The notes below the pieces were generated by a model. That model saw only the letters and a list, made by a program, of their open reading frames with translations, was not told the DNA's origin and did no database searches. From positions 473,910 to 537,909 of the forward strand of contig CAVYZU010000004.1 of the NCBI GenBank assembly GCA_963772965.1: a stretch of 64,000 bases of DNA. Direction: 5' to 3'. This document shows positions 54,141-62,716 of the stretch, one piece after another; position 1 is the first letter of the stretch; each line of letters opens with the position of its first letter. Origin of the DNA: AP-15 sp963772965 (GTDB lineage Bacteria > Pseudomonadota > Alphaproteobacteria > ATCC43930 > CGMCC-115725). Made by a program: the position numbers and the translations under genes.

Positions 54141-55508
54141 ATGACCGATGACCCGGCCTGGCCTCTCGCCCAGCACGTTTGCCGCACCGGTTATGGCGAT
54201 TTGCGGGCGAGCGCCGTCCGATCCGCCCGCCGCGATATTCTCGACACCTTTGGCTGCATGCTGGGCGGCAGCGGCTCGCCGGGGATCGCGGAACTGTGCG
54301 CGGTGATTGGCGGTTGGGGCGGGCATGAGGAAAGCCGGGTATTGCTGCGCGGCATCCGCCTCCCCGCCCCCCAGGCCGCGCTCTTAAACGCCAGCATGGG
54401 CCACGCGCTCGATTTCGACGATACGCTCGACACCGGTGGGTCGATCCATCCCGGCGTATCGGTGCTCGCCGCGGCCTTGGCGATCGCTGATCGCGTGGAT
54501 GGAGTCAGCGGGCGGGACCTATTGCTGGCGGTGGCATTGGGGCTCGACATCTCGTGCCGCATCGCCTTTGCCAGCACATTGGATCGCGGCTGGCACCGCA
54601 CCGCAGCGATCGGAGTATTCGGCGCGACGGCGGCGGCGGGAAAACTGCTCGGTTTGACGGCAGAGCAGATGCTGAACGCGTTTGGCATTGCCTATAGTCA
54701 GGCGGCCGGCAACCGCCAGTGCATCCTCGACGGCGCCTTGACCAAGCGCTTGCAAGCGGGCCAGGCCGCGAGTGCCGGCGTGTTCGCCGCGGTATTGGCG
54801 CAGACCGGGTTCACCGGGGCCCACAACATCTTCAATGGCCGCTTTGGTTTTTTCGAATTGTACCAGCCAAACGGCCACGACGCCGCATTGCTATTGCGCG
54901 ACCTCTGCCGCGTCTATTGCGGTGAGGCGTTGAGCTACAAGCCCTATCCCTGCGGCCGGCCATTGCACGCGGCGATCGACGCCGCATTGGCGGCGCGGGC
55001 GGCGCTCGGGATCACTGCGGCCGATGACATCGCCGCGGTGACGATCGAGGCCGATCCCGCCGGCCATGCCGACCAGTTCGAGGCCGGCCCGGCCAAGCGC
55101 CGCCCGACCCAGGTGGTCGAGGCGCAATTCGCCCAACCCTTCCTGGTCGCCACCGCCGTGGTAAAAGGCCGAGTCGCGATCGCCGATGTCGACGGTCTCG
55201 GCGATGCAGCGGTATTGGCATTGGCGGACCGGATCGCCGGAATAGCGCGCCAGGACCGGCCGAAACGGTCGCTCAGCATCACGGTGCAGCATACCGACGG
55301 GCGTTCGGTCACGGTCGAAGCCACGGACCCGATCGGATCACCACACAAACCGCTCAGCAACGCGCAATTCCGGGCAAAATTCCGTGACTGCGCCCACAAC
55401 GCGGTGCGGCCGCTGCCCGAAGCCAGCGTCGATCAAACGCTGACGACGATCGCGCGTCTCGAATCATTGGCGGACGCCCGCGAGATGCTGACCCCGTTCG
55501 CGGCGTAG
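54141..55508 (+). CDS. MmgE/PrpD family protein
   Basis: About 455 residues, all-helical MmgE/PrpD fold (2-methylcitrate dehydratase and related isomerases/decarboxylases). Blocks: ARRDILDTFGCMLGGSGSPG, LLNASMGHALDFDDTLDTGG SIHPGVSVLAAALA, GWHRTAAIGVFGATAAAGKL, QAAGNRQCILDGALTKRLQA G and YKPYPCGRPLHAAIDAAL. ATG 54141 has GGAGAAAAAGC upstream; GTG 54126 is an alternative. No prpBC genes are nearby, so methylcitrate activity is not implied. Confidence 0.92.
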   Translation: MTDDPAWPLAQHVCRTGYGDLRASAVRSARRDILDTFGCMLGGSGSPGIAELCAVIGGWGGHEESRVLLRGIRLPAPQAALLNASMGHALDFDDTLDTGGSIHPGVSVLAAALAIADRVDGVSGRDLLLAVALGLDISCRIAFASTLDRGWHRTAAIGVFGATAAAGKLLGLTAEQMLNAFGIAYSQAAGNRQCILDGALTKRLQAGQAASAGVFAAVLAQTGFTGAHNIFNGRFGFFELYQPNGHDAALLLRDLCRVYCGEALSYKPYPCGRPLHAAIDAALAARAALGITAADDIAAVTIEADPAGHADQFEAGPAKRRPTQVVEAQFAQPFLVATAVVKGRVAIADVDGLGDAAVLALADRIAGIARQDRPKRSLSITVQHTDGRSVTVEATDPIGSPHKPLSNAQFRAKFRDCAHNAVRPLPEASVDQTLTTIARLESLADAREMLTPFAA

Positions 55509-55852
55509 TTTCTGGCGCCAGCATCCGGAGAAGGCATTTTTGCGAGTGGGTTCGGAAGATATAAAACGCGCAAAGCAATTTGCCCGCTAAAACTTCTAAA
55601 CCGAACTTTACCGGGCAACTCATTCGTGGGTACAGAATTCATCGTGCCCACTCCCAATCCACTTGCTGGCTCCAGCCGAACGGGGACTCAGTCTTCTCCC
55701 AAGCGAACGGCGCACAGTTCGATAACGTGCAAGGGTCCCCCCGAGCATCGCGAGCCCGAAGCACGACCAAGCGGTATGATCCATTGGGTAGAAAGCCGAC
55801 AAGCGCGGCTAGCTTTTTAGAAGACGCACGGTAAAATGATCGAGATGTGACC
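55509..55852. other. Intergenic, no gene recognised
   Basis: AT-richer than the PrpD gene; nothing supportable apart from the IS630 insertion point at its right edge. Confidence 0.4.
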
Positions 55853-56931
55853 TAGTGGTCTGACGCCAACATTTGGTTCCCGCGGTTGACTTTTTCGATA
55901 ATGCGATCGGGGTCGGCGGTCCAGACAAAGGGTTTGGGTTTGCGGTTATGCTCGCCGAGATAGCGGTTGATCGCGGCTTGCAGATCGACCAGCGAGCGGA
56001 AGACGCCGCGCTGCAACCGCCGGCGGGTCAGGGTGGCAAAAAAGCCTTCAACGGCATTGGCCCAGGAGCATGACGTGGGCGTGAAGTGAAACGTCCAGCG
56101 TGGATGCCGCGCAAGCCAGGCGCGGACCTTGGGATGCTTGTGGGCGGCATAGTTGTCGAGGATCACATGAATGAGCTTGCCGGCCAGGACAACGGCCTCG
56201 ACCCGATTGAGGAAGCGGATGAACTCCTGGTGGCGGTGACGCGCCATGCATTGGCCGATGACCGAGCCGTCAAGGACATTGAGCGCCGCAAACAGCGTCG
56301 TCGTGCCGTTGCGGATGTAATCATGGGTCATTGTCCCGGCTCGACCCTTCTTGATCGGCAAGCCGGGCTGGGTGCGGTCGAGAGCCTGAATTTGCGACTT
56401 CTCGTCGACCGACAGCACCAGGCTGTGGGCCGGCGGGTCGAGATATAGCCCGACCACGTCACGCAATTTGGCGGCAAACGCCGGGTCTTGCGACAGCTTG
56501 AAACGCCGCACTCGGTGCGGCTGCAGACCGTGCGCCGCCCAGATCCGCTGCACCGAGCGCAGCGAGATGCCGCTCGCCACCGCCATCGCCCGGCCGGTCC
56601 AGTGGGTTGCCTCGCCTGGCGGCTCCGCCAGCGTCAACTCGACCACTCGGTCAATAACCGCCGCAGGCGTCGGCGGCAAACCGGGTTTGCGCGTCTTGTC
56701 GTGCAGCAGGCCGGCCACCCCTTCGCGCATGAAGCGCTCCTGCCAGCGCCACACGCACGGCTTCGATACTCCGGCGCGGCGCATGATCTCGGCCGTACCG
56801 CAGCCCTCCGCGGTCGCCAAAATGATCTGTGCCCGCCACACATGCTTTTGCCGGCTGTTGCGATCCGCCACCACCGCCGCCAGTCGTTCGCGGTCGCCGG
56901 CACTCACTTCGATGCTGATCCCCTCGCGCAT
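55852..56931 (-). CDS. IS630-family transposase (copy 3)
   Basis: 359 residues, clearly the same family as the 39.2-kb copy but diverged in the N-terminal half. HTH region IMRRAGVSKPCVWRWQERF; catalytic SVDEKSQIQALDR, LIHVILDNYAAHKHPKV and ANAVEGFFATLTRRR. Intact. Here too the TAG stop is completed by the flanking target sequence. Confidence 0.93.
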   Translation of the reverse strand: MREGISIEVSAGDRERLAAVVADRNSRQKHVWRAQIILATAEGCGTAEIMRRAGVSKPCVWRWQERFMREGVAGLLHDKTRKPGLPPTPAAVIDRVVELTLAEPPGEATHWTGRAMAVASGISLRSVQRIWAAHGLQPHRVRRFKLSQDPAFAAKLRDVVGLYLDPPAHSLVLSVDEKSQIQALDRTQPGLPIKKGRAGTMTHDYIRNGTTTLFAALNVLDGSVIGQCMARHRHQEFIRFLNRVEAVVLAGKLIHVILDNYAAHKHPKVRAWLARHPRWTFHFTPTSCSWANAVEGFFATLTRRRLQRGVFRSLVDLQAAINRYLGEHNRKPKPFVWTADPDRIIEKVNRGNQMLASDH

Positions 56932-56987
56932 CGCGCATCATCGCACACCCCGCTCCAATATGGAATCCTATGATTGCGTCGTACCAC
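55855..56987 (-). mobile_element. IS630-family element, copy 3
   Basis: 1133 bp between TA dinucleotides (55853-55854 and 56988-56989). Termini GTGGTCTGACGCC and, read inward from the right, GTGGTACGACGC. It interrupts AT-rich sequence. Confidence 0.88.
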
Positions 56988-56989
56988 TA

Positions 56990-57195
56990 GCCAGAGGCGG
57001 TCTGATTATATTCGTAAGATTGCAGGAATTGCTCGGATTGGGTTACAAGGTACTGATCCATCGTTGACTACCTTTGCTAGGCAGTCACTTGATTCTCTTC
57101 GTTATGAAATAGTTGCCTTAGACCCAACTTCCTCAGTTTGGAGTAAATCGCTCGCTGGAAGCCGCGGAAACGCTAGGGATACGACCGGGCACGCC
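56990..57195 (+). pseudogene. Fragment of an unknown gene between two insertion sequences
   Basis: Open frame reading RRSDYIRKIAGIARIGLQGT DPSLTTFARQSLDSLRYEIV A, AT-rich and protein-like, lacking a start because IS630 copy 3 lies directly upstream and ending near the IS1634 element. Possibly the first gene of a transferred pair with 59041-59600. Confidence 0.45.
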
Positions 57196-57303
57196 AAGGT
57201 GTGGTGCTAAATCGGCCAGACGATTGCAATAGATATTGAGGAATTTGCTTGCGGCGGCCCAGAGAATCGTGGTGCTGGTACCGGAGAACAAAGGTGCCGC
57301 GCC

Positions 57304-58929
57304 ATATTTGTCCGCGTCAAGAAGATTGGAGCCTACGAATACCTCTACCTCGTCGAGAACGCGCGCGAGGGCGGCCGCCACGTGCAGCGCGTCATCAAGG
57401 CGCTCGGCCGGCGCGATGAAGTTGAGGCCTCGGGGCTGATCGATGGGCTGATCGCCTCGGCGGCGCGCCATTCGCGCCGCTCGATCGTGTTGTCGAGTTT
57501 TTATCGCGGCGAATTGCCGGAGCTGCACCGCCTCAGCATCGGACCTGATCTGGTGTTCGGCTGGCTGTGGGCGGAAACAGGATGCCGCGACGTGCTCAAG
57601 AGCCTCGTCTCCGACCGGCGCTTTTCCTTTGATGTCGAGCGCGCCGTCTATCTCACGGTGCTGCACCGGCTGATGATCTCGGGCTCCGACCGCCATGCCA
57701 GCGACTGGCTGAGCCGGGTACGTGTGCCGGGCACCGATGGGCTCGATCTCGACCACGCCTATAAGGCGATGGCCTGGCTTGGCGAAGTCGACGCGGCCGG
57801 CCGCAGCACCGCCGAGGCCATCGAGGAGGCACTCTATCACCACCGCCAGCCGCTGTTCGGCGCCGTTTCGATCGCGTTTTTCGACACCACCAGTTTATGG
57901 TTCGAGGGGGCCGGCGGCGAGAGCCTAGGCCAGTACGGCCACTCCAAAGACTATCGCGGTCACCTGAAGCAGGTCGTGCTCGGCATCGTGCTTGACGACG
58001 CCGACCGGCCGATCGCGTCCTTTGTGATGCCCGGCAACACGGCCGACGTGACGCTGTTGTTGCCAGTAGTCAAACGGCTGCGCGAGCGCTTTGGGATCCT
58101 CGATGCTTGCATCGTTGCCGATCGCGGCATGATCAGTGCCGATACCATCGCCGCCCTCGAAGCCGAGAAGATCCAGTACATCCTCGGCGTGCGCGAACGC
58201 ACCAGCCGCGAGGTGCGCACCGGGGTCATCGAGGATGATGGCCTCGCCGTGCCGCTCGTCATTCCCCGCCAGAAAGGCGAGACCGAACTGGCGATCCGGG
58301 AGACGACGATCGCCGGGCGGCGCTACATCATCTGCCGCAACGAGGAGGAAGCCAAAAAGGACGCCGCGGCGCGCGCCGAAATCGTCGCCGGTCTCGAGCG
58401 CAAGCTCGCCCAGGGCGACAAGGCGCTCGTCGCCAACAAGGGTTTTCGTCGCTTCCTGAAGACGCCCGCGGGCGGCGGCTTTGTCATCGACCGCGCCAAG
58501 ATCGAGGCCGATACCCGGTTCGACGGTCTCTTCGTGCTGCGCACCAACACCAAGATCGCCGCGCTCCAGATCGTGTTGCGCTACCGCAATCTGCTGGCCG
58601 TGGAGGACGCCTTCAAAACCGCAAAGGCGCTGCTCGCCACCCGCCCGATCTTCCACAAAACCGACGCCGGCATCCGCGGCCACGTCTTCTGCACCTTCCT
58701 CGCCCTTGTCCTGCGCAAGGAGCTTTTCGACCGGCTCGCCGCCCGTCGCAGCCGGCTCGAATGGCAGCGCATCGTCGACGATCTTGTCGACCTCAGCGAA
58801 ATCGATGTCGAACAGGATGGTCGCCGGGCGCGCCTGCGCACCGCGCCAGGCCCGACCATCGACCCGATCTGCCGCGCTATCGGCCTCACCCTTCCGCCGG
58901 TCTTCCAGGAGATGCCGCCCGCCGCCTGA
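57304..58929 (+). CDS. IS1634-family transposase
   Basis: IS4-superfamily DDE transposase (IS1549/IS1634 type). Blocks: FVRVKKIGAYEYLYLVENAR EGGRHVQRVIKALGRRDEVE, AFFDTTSLWFEGAGGESLGQ YGHSKDYRGHLKQVVLGIVL, ACIVADRGMISADTIAALE and the C-terminal YRNLLAVEDAFKTAKALL. The family N terminus aligns at 57304, where the codon is ATA instead of ATG; the first standard in-frame start is GTG 57382, which would delete 26 residues. Element termini could not be fixed. Confidence 0.88.
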   Translation: MFVRVKKIGAYEYLYLVENAREGGRHVQRVIKALGRRDEVEASGLIDGLIASAARHSRRSIVLSSFYRGELPELHRLSIGPDLVFGWLWAETGCRDVLKSLVSDRRFSFDVERAVYLTVLHRLMISGSDRHASDWLSRVRVPGTDGLDLDHAYKAMAWLGEVDAAGRSTAEAIEEALYHHRQPLFGAVSIAFFDTTSLWFEGAGGESLGQYGHSKDYRGHLKQVVLGIVLDDADRPIASFVMPGNTADVTLLLPVVKRLRERFGILDACIVADRGMISADTIAALEAEKIQYILGVRERTSREVRTGVIEDDGLAVPLVIPRQKGETELAIRETTIAGRRYIICRNEEEAKKDAAARAEIVAGLERKLAQGDKALVANKGFRRFLKTPAGGGFVIDRAKIEADTRFDGLFVLRTNTKIAALQIVLRYRNLLAVEDAFKTAKALLATRPIFHKTDAGIRGHVFCTFLALVLRKELFDRLAARRSRLEWQRIVDDLVDLSEIDVEQDGRRARLRTAPGPTIDPICRAIGLTLPPVFQEMPPAA

Positions 58930-59040
58930 ACCCAAAACCGTGGTGCCTAAAACTTAAAATGGCTTGCAACCCATTGAGTTACCATGCTGTTCAAAATCAA
59001 ACTGCGGAACTTGGGTTAAAGTTTTCTCGAAGGTGTAAGA

Positions 59041-59600
59041 TGGAATTCACCCTTACTTTTCGCGGAATTCCTCGCGCAAATGGAACCCCGGCGGATAAGC
59101 AAACTATCCGGAGATCACTCCATCGGCAAATGCAAGTGCTTTGGAGACAACAACCCTTGGCGAGCCTCACTGAATATTTAATCGATGTACCGGCCACAGT
59201 GGGCGATATAGCACTCATTCGTCGACTGGGTGACTTCAGAATAGCGCCGCTTGTTAATCAGCAACTGCGGTTAATAGCGGAATTGAACATCACCTTTCTC
59301 CGACCCGAAGAGCCGGGAGCAATCATCACCCAAGGGGGTGACATAGACAATCGAATAAAGACCTTGCTAGACGCTCTACGCATGCCGAAAGTGATGGGTG
59401 AGTTACCTCCAAACGACGTTCCAGCCGGCGACGAAAATCCATTCTACTGTTTGCTTGAAGACGATAATTTGGTAACTCGCCTTTCCGTGAATACTGATCG
59501 ACTCCTTGAACCTGTCGATAACCCATCTGAGGTTCTTTTATTGATGCACGTCCTACTAAAAAAGACGATTGCGATCTGGGGAAACATGAGCTTGGCCTGA
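59041..59600 (+). CDS. Hypothetical protein with RusA-like segment
   Basis: 186 residues from ATG 59041 (AAGGTGTAAG upstream). The segment GGDIDNRIKTLLDALRMPKV followed by PFYCLLEDDNLV and LSVNTDRLL resembles the metal-binding core of RusA-type Holliday junction resolvases (DxDNxxKxxxDAL ... DD). Whole-protein assignment is uncertain; these proteins also appear as orphan genes in islands. AT-rich relative to the surroundings and located just after IS1634. Confidence 0.6.
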
Positions 59601-59694
59601 GACTATGCCGCGCGAAGGTCACGGGTTAGTCTCGCCGCGTGCAAGCGGATAAAGCCCATTATAACAAATTTTCTGGAGTCCTGTTGTTAGCATT

Positions 59695-59865
59695 TAGGTA
59701 TTCCTCGTCGCAGCCTGGTTAAAGGTCCGCCCGGCGGACGAAGCGGGGCTGAGGAGGGTCAGCGAAAAGGCCTCGAACCGGATCTGCGCGCCGACCATCG
59801 CGGTGTTGGTGGTGGCGTCGTATTGCGGGGCGACTTCGACGGCGTCGCCGCCAATATGGGCCGAG
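59695..59865 (-). pseudogene. Agmatinase-family gene, 3'-end remnant
   Basis: In frame it reads GDAVEVAPQYDATTNTAMVG AQIRFEAFSLTLLSP, matching the last 50 or so residues of the ureohydrolase at 61491 (GDVVEVAPQYDATTNTAMVG AQMLFEIFSLVTLSP), then diverges to its own stop. The rest of the enzyme is missing; the adjacent kinase gene begins at the break. Confidence 0.75.
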
Positions 59866-59884
59866 TTTGCCAGACGCGGTCGGG

Positions 59885-60379
59885 TCAGGGGGTGTGGACG
59901 ACGACGTTGAAACCCTCATTGGACCCCGGAGGGACGAAATGGCTGGTGAACAGTTCGTATTCCGCTTCGCTTACTTGCCACGGGTGTTCGCCAGCGGCAT
60001 TGCGTGCCCGAAGTCGCTGTTTGCAGATCGTGTCCGGGACATCGAGCAGATGAAGTTCGTGGGCGGCACCGGATTGATCGATCAACGAACGCATCCAATT
60101 CCGAACGGTGACCGTATTGGCCTGGAAATCCAGTGCAATGGAAAGCCCTTGCCGTAATATTTCGACAATGTGCGGCCCCATCGCAGCGCGAAGCCGGGCC
60201 GAAAGAATTGTGTAGTCGTCGATTGTCCTCAAATCATCCGCGAACAGATGCGAATTCCAGTGATCCTCGCTGATCAACAAGGTCGCCGGGCGTCCCGCAA
60301 GCTGCCTTGCAAGCGTCGACTTCCCCGCCGCAATCTTTCCGCAGAAAAGATACAAAGTTGGGATTTGAGCTGATTCCAT
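59885..60379 (-). CDS. Small P-loop kinase (AAA_33 / zeta-like)
   Basis: 164 residues: Walker A FCGKIAAGKSTLARQLA, DHWNSHLF after strand 2, IALDFQANTVTVRNWMRSL and the HELHLLDVPDTICKQRLRAR lid region. Typical of small-molecule or antibiotic phosphotransferase-like kinases; substrate unknown. Confidence 0.85.
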   Translation of the reverse strand: MESAQIPTLYLFCGKIAAGKSTLARQLAGRPATLLISEDHWNSHLFADDLRTIDDYTILSARLRAAMGPHIVEILRQGLSIALDFQANTVTVRNWMRSLIDQSGAAHELHLLDVPDTICKQRLRARNAAGEHPWQVSEAEYELFTSHFVPPGSNEGFNVVVHTP

Positions 60380-60455
60380 AGGCGGAGCGTATCACAGGTC
60401 GCCTCCCGCCTCTTCTCCAACAGAGCGGACCTCGTTCCGCAAAGCAGAAATGTAC

Positions 60456-60709
60456 CTTACATCGAGATTGCTTCACATCGAGATTGCTTCACCACGCTCG
60501 CAATGACAACATCACAGAACGCTTTCCCGGCGGAGGCCGGGATCCACGGATCCACCCGCTGAGCGCTGCAGTGTGGGCCCCGGCTTTCGCCGGAGCAGCG
60601 TGTTACCGCATCGTATCGTGAGCCATTTTGTTTGTTGTTAGGAGGAAGCGACGAGGCAATCCCACTAGGACGACCTATAGCAGGAAAATCTGTGGGTTTC
60701 GGACCACTG
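60456..60709. repeat. MITE-like dispersed repeat, copy 3
   Basis: Starts with a doubled ACATCGAGATTGCTTCAC unit, has ACGCTCGCAATGACA and ends AGGCAATCCCACTAGGACGA ... TTCGGACCACTG, the right terminus matching GTGGTCCGAA of copy 1. An unrelated repeat block (CCGGCGGAGGCCGGGATCC ... CCCCGGCTTTCGCCGG) sits inside. It occupies nearly all of the 60380-60711 gap. Confidence 0.6.
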
Positions 60710-60711
60710 CC

Positions 60712-61485
60712 CTATTGGCGCTGCAGATTGCCGATCGGGTCGTGTTGCCGAATTTGGAGATATTGCAGCGCGTAGGCGACGACTCCCGGCTGCACCGCGG
60801 CCGTGTCCGCGCGGCAGATACTGGCGTGGATCATGTCGACATAGCCGCCTTGCCATGGCGGCCCCGCCTTTTTGACGGCAATGCATCGATGCGGCCCGTC
60901 GGAAAACTCGATCGATTTGTCTTCGCCGTCGCCGGCCAGATTGTGCCAGTTCGTGCCGCGCCGCGTGACCTGGTTCATGTCTTGAAAGTCTTCCTGATTA
61001 TAGCCGGGATAGCCGTTGACGTAACAATAAGCGGAATGAAATCCGATAGCCGTTACTTTGTAGGGATCGGTTATTGTGGTATCGGCTTCAATTGTCAAAT
61101 TGCCGACAGTATAAATTGCCACGTCGAGCGCGATATCGCAATTGCTGCCACCCTTTGGGTTGGTGATTTGATCGGTCAGAGCGGTTATGAGCCGGTATCC
61201 TTGCAGACACTTGCCGCCAGTCACCGAGGCGAGGCGGGTTGCAGTACACGGAACCTCGGGGAATTTGTCCTCTTCGACGCGGTAGCGGCCGGAATAAGGG
61301 TTGCGCGCATAGGATGAGCCGGGTTCGCGCAGATAGGGTGGCGAGGGCGCCGGCGCCGGGGCGATTACGGTCACCTCGGGAACCGTCACCGTCGGGTTCT
61401 GGGCCATCGCACCGCGCCCGGCGAATAGGATTGCCGCCGCCGCGAGCATGCCCGAAAGACCGCAGAGGATCTTGCGCGCGATCAT
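60712..61485 (-). CDS. Hypothetical secreted protein
   Basis: 257 residues from ATG 61485, 5 nt after the agmatinase-family gene. Signal peptide (ARKILCGLSGMLAAAAILFA then GRGAMAQ), a Pro-rich stretch (VTVIAPAPAPSPPYLREPG) and a Cys-containing domain (PCTATRLASVTGGKCLQGYR, SNCDIALDVAIYTVGNLTIE, AYCYVNGYPG, GPHRCIAVKKAGPPW). No family recognised. The longer frame reaching 62205 is antisense shadow. Confidence 0.7.
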   Translation of the reverse strand: MIARKILCGLSGMLAAAAILFAGRGAMAQNPTVTVPEVTVIAPAPAPSPPYLREPGSSYARNPYSGRYRVEEDKFPEVPCTATRLASVTGGKCLQGYRLITALTDQITNPKGGSNCDIALDVAIYTVGNLTIEADTTITDPYKVTAIGFHSAYCYVNGYPGYNQEDFQDMNQVTRRGTNWHNLAGDGEDKSIEFSDGPHRCIAVKKAGPPWQGGYVDMIHASICRADTAAVQPGVVAYALQYLQIRQHDPIGNLQRQ

Positions 61486-61490
61486 CGCGA

Positions 61491-62549
61491 TCAGCCGGGG
61501 CGGCGAGGGAAGTGCGGGCTCAGGGTGACGAGCGAGAAAATCTCGAACAGCATTTGCGCGCCAACCATCGCGGTGTTGGTGGTGGCGTCGTATTGCGGCG
61601 CGACTTCGACGACGTCGCCGCCAATGATGTCGAGGCCCTTGAGGCCGTGCAGGATCGCCTGGGCCTCGCGCGGCGAAAGTCCGCCGGTTTCGGGGGTGCC
61701 GGTGCCCGGCGCATAGGCCGGGTCGAGCCCGTCGACATCGAATGAAATGTAAGTCGGCCCGTCGCCGACGACCGCCCTTGCCTGTTCGATGACCGCGGCG
61801 ATCCCGAGCCGGTCGACATCCTCGATGTGCAACACGGTCATCCCGAAATTGTACGAAAAGCCCCAATAGATCTCGGCCGGGCCGCGAATGCCGATCTGGA
61901 TCGTGCGCTCGGGGTCGAGCGCGCCGGCCAGCACCGCCTGGCGGAACGGCCCGCCATGGTGGAATTTCGAGCCGTCGACCGCGCCCATCGTGTCGCAATG
62001 CGCGTCGATATGGACGAGCCCGACCGGCCGCTCGGCGCCGAGCGCCTTCAGGATCGGAAAGGTGATCGAATGGTCGCCGCCGACCGAGACCGCACGCACC
62101 CCGGCCTGGCGGAGGCGGTCGTAAAACAGGGCGATGTCCTCGATCGACTGGTCGAGGCTGTAGCGCGAGCGCATCGGCACATCGCCGATATCCGCGACAT
62201 TGCATGAGGCGCGCGGCATGATTTCGAGCGCGTGGTTGTAGGGGCCGATGCGCTCGATGTCGCGCATCGCGCGCGGACCAAAGCGCGCACCCGGCCGGTT
62301 GGTGACGCCAAGGTCCATCGGCACCCCGATCAATGCCACGTCGAGACCGGCGAAATCGGCTAAGCCCGCGGCCTCCGGACGATAAGGCTCGTCGAGCAGG
62401 GTCGGGATTCCGGCATAGGGCATCGGCCGGCGATAAGCGCTGCCAAACACATTCGCGAGCGGAGCGCGAAACCGTTCGGGCGCCACGTCGGTTTCTTTGC
62501 TGCTCTCGTATTTGGCGCGCAGCGCATCGAGCTTGGATTTATCAAACAT
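61491..62549 (-). CDS. speB: Agmatinase-family ureohydrolase
   Basis: 352 residues of the arginase/agmatinase fold with both Mn sites: VGGDHSITFPIL, LVHIDAHCDT, FHHGGPFRQAV and ISFDVDGLDPAYAPGTGTPE TGGL. It would hydrolyse agmatine or a related guanidino compound to putrescine-type amine and urea. The symbol is given for the family; guanidinobutyrase or guanidine hydrolase cannot be excluded. A 3' remnant of the same gene lies 1.6 kb away. Confidence 0.88.
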   Translation of the reverse strand: MFDKSKLDALRAKYESSKETDVAPERFRAPLANVFGSAYRRPMPYAGIPTLLDEPYRPEAAGLADFAGLDVALIGVPMDLGVTNRPGARFGPRAMRDIERIGPYNHALEIMPRASCNVADIGDVPMRSRYSLDQSIEDIALFYDRLRQAGVRAVSVGGDHSITFPILKALGAERPVGLVHIDAHCDTMGAVDGSKFHHGGPFRQAVLAGALDPERTIQIGIRGPAEIYWGFSYNFGMTVLHIEDVDRLGIAAVIEQARAVVGDGPTYISFDVDGLDPAYAPGTGTPETGGLSPREAQAILHGLKGLDIIGGDVVEVAPQYDATTNTAMVGAQMLFEIFSLVTLSPHFPRRPG

Positions 62550-62716
62550 TGCGTCCCCCAGCCGCCGGACTTTGCCCGATCATAGCCGATGTTTCGGACT
62601 TCGGTACGCCGGGTTCGCCCTCGATCGCGCGGCGTGCAATTCGAGGGCTAGTCCTATTACGCTGGCGCGCCCGCATCAAACCGGCTGGGCCGCGCGCCTT
62701 TGCGCAGACGGGGCGC

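Noticed and set aside
57195..58960. Terminal inverted repeats of the IS1634 element from GTGGTGCTAAA and GTGGTGCCTAAAA
   Set aside because: The two matches are in direct, not inverted, orientation, so the element ends remain unassigned.
60712..62205. 497-codon minus-strand frame as one protein
   Set aside because: Its first half is an out-of-frame reading of the agmatinase-family gene; only the part from ATG 61485 is real.
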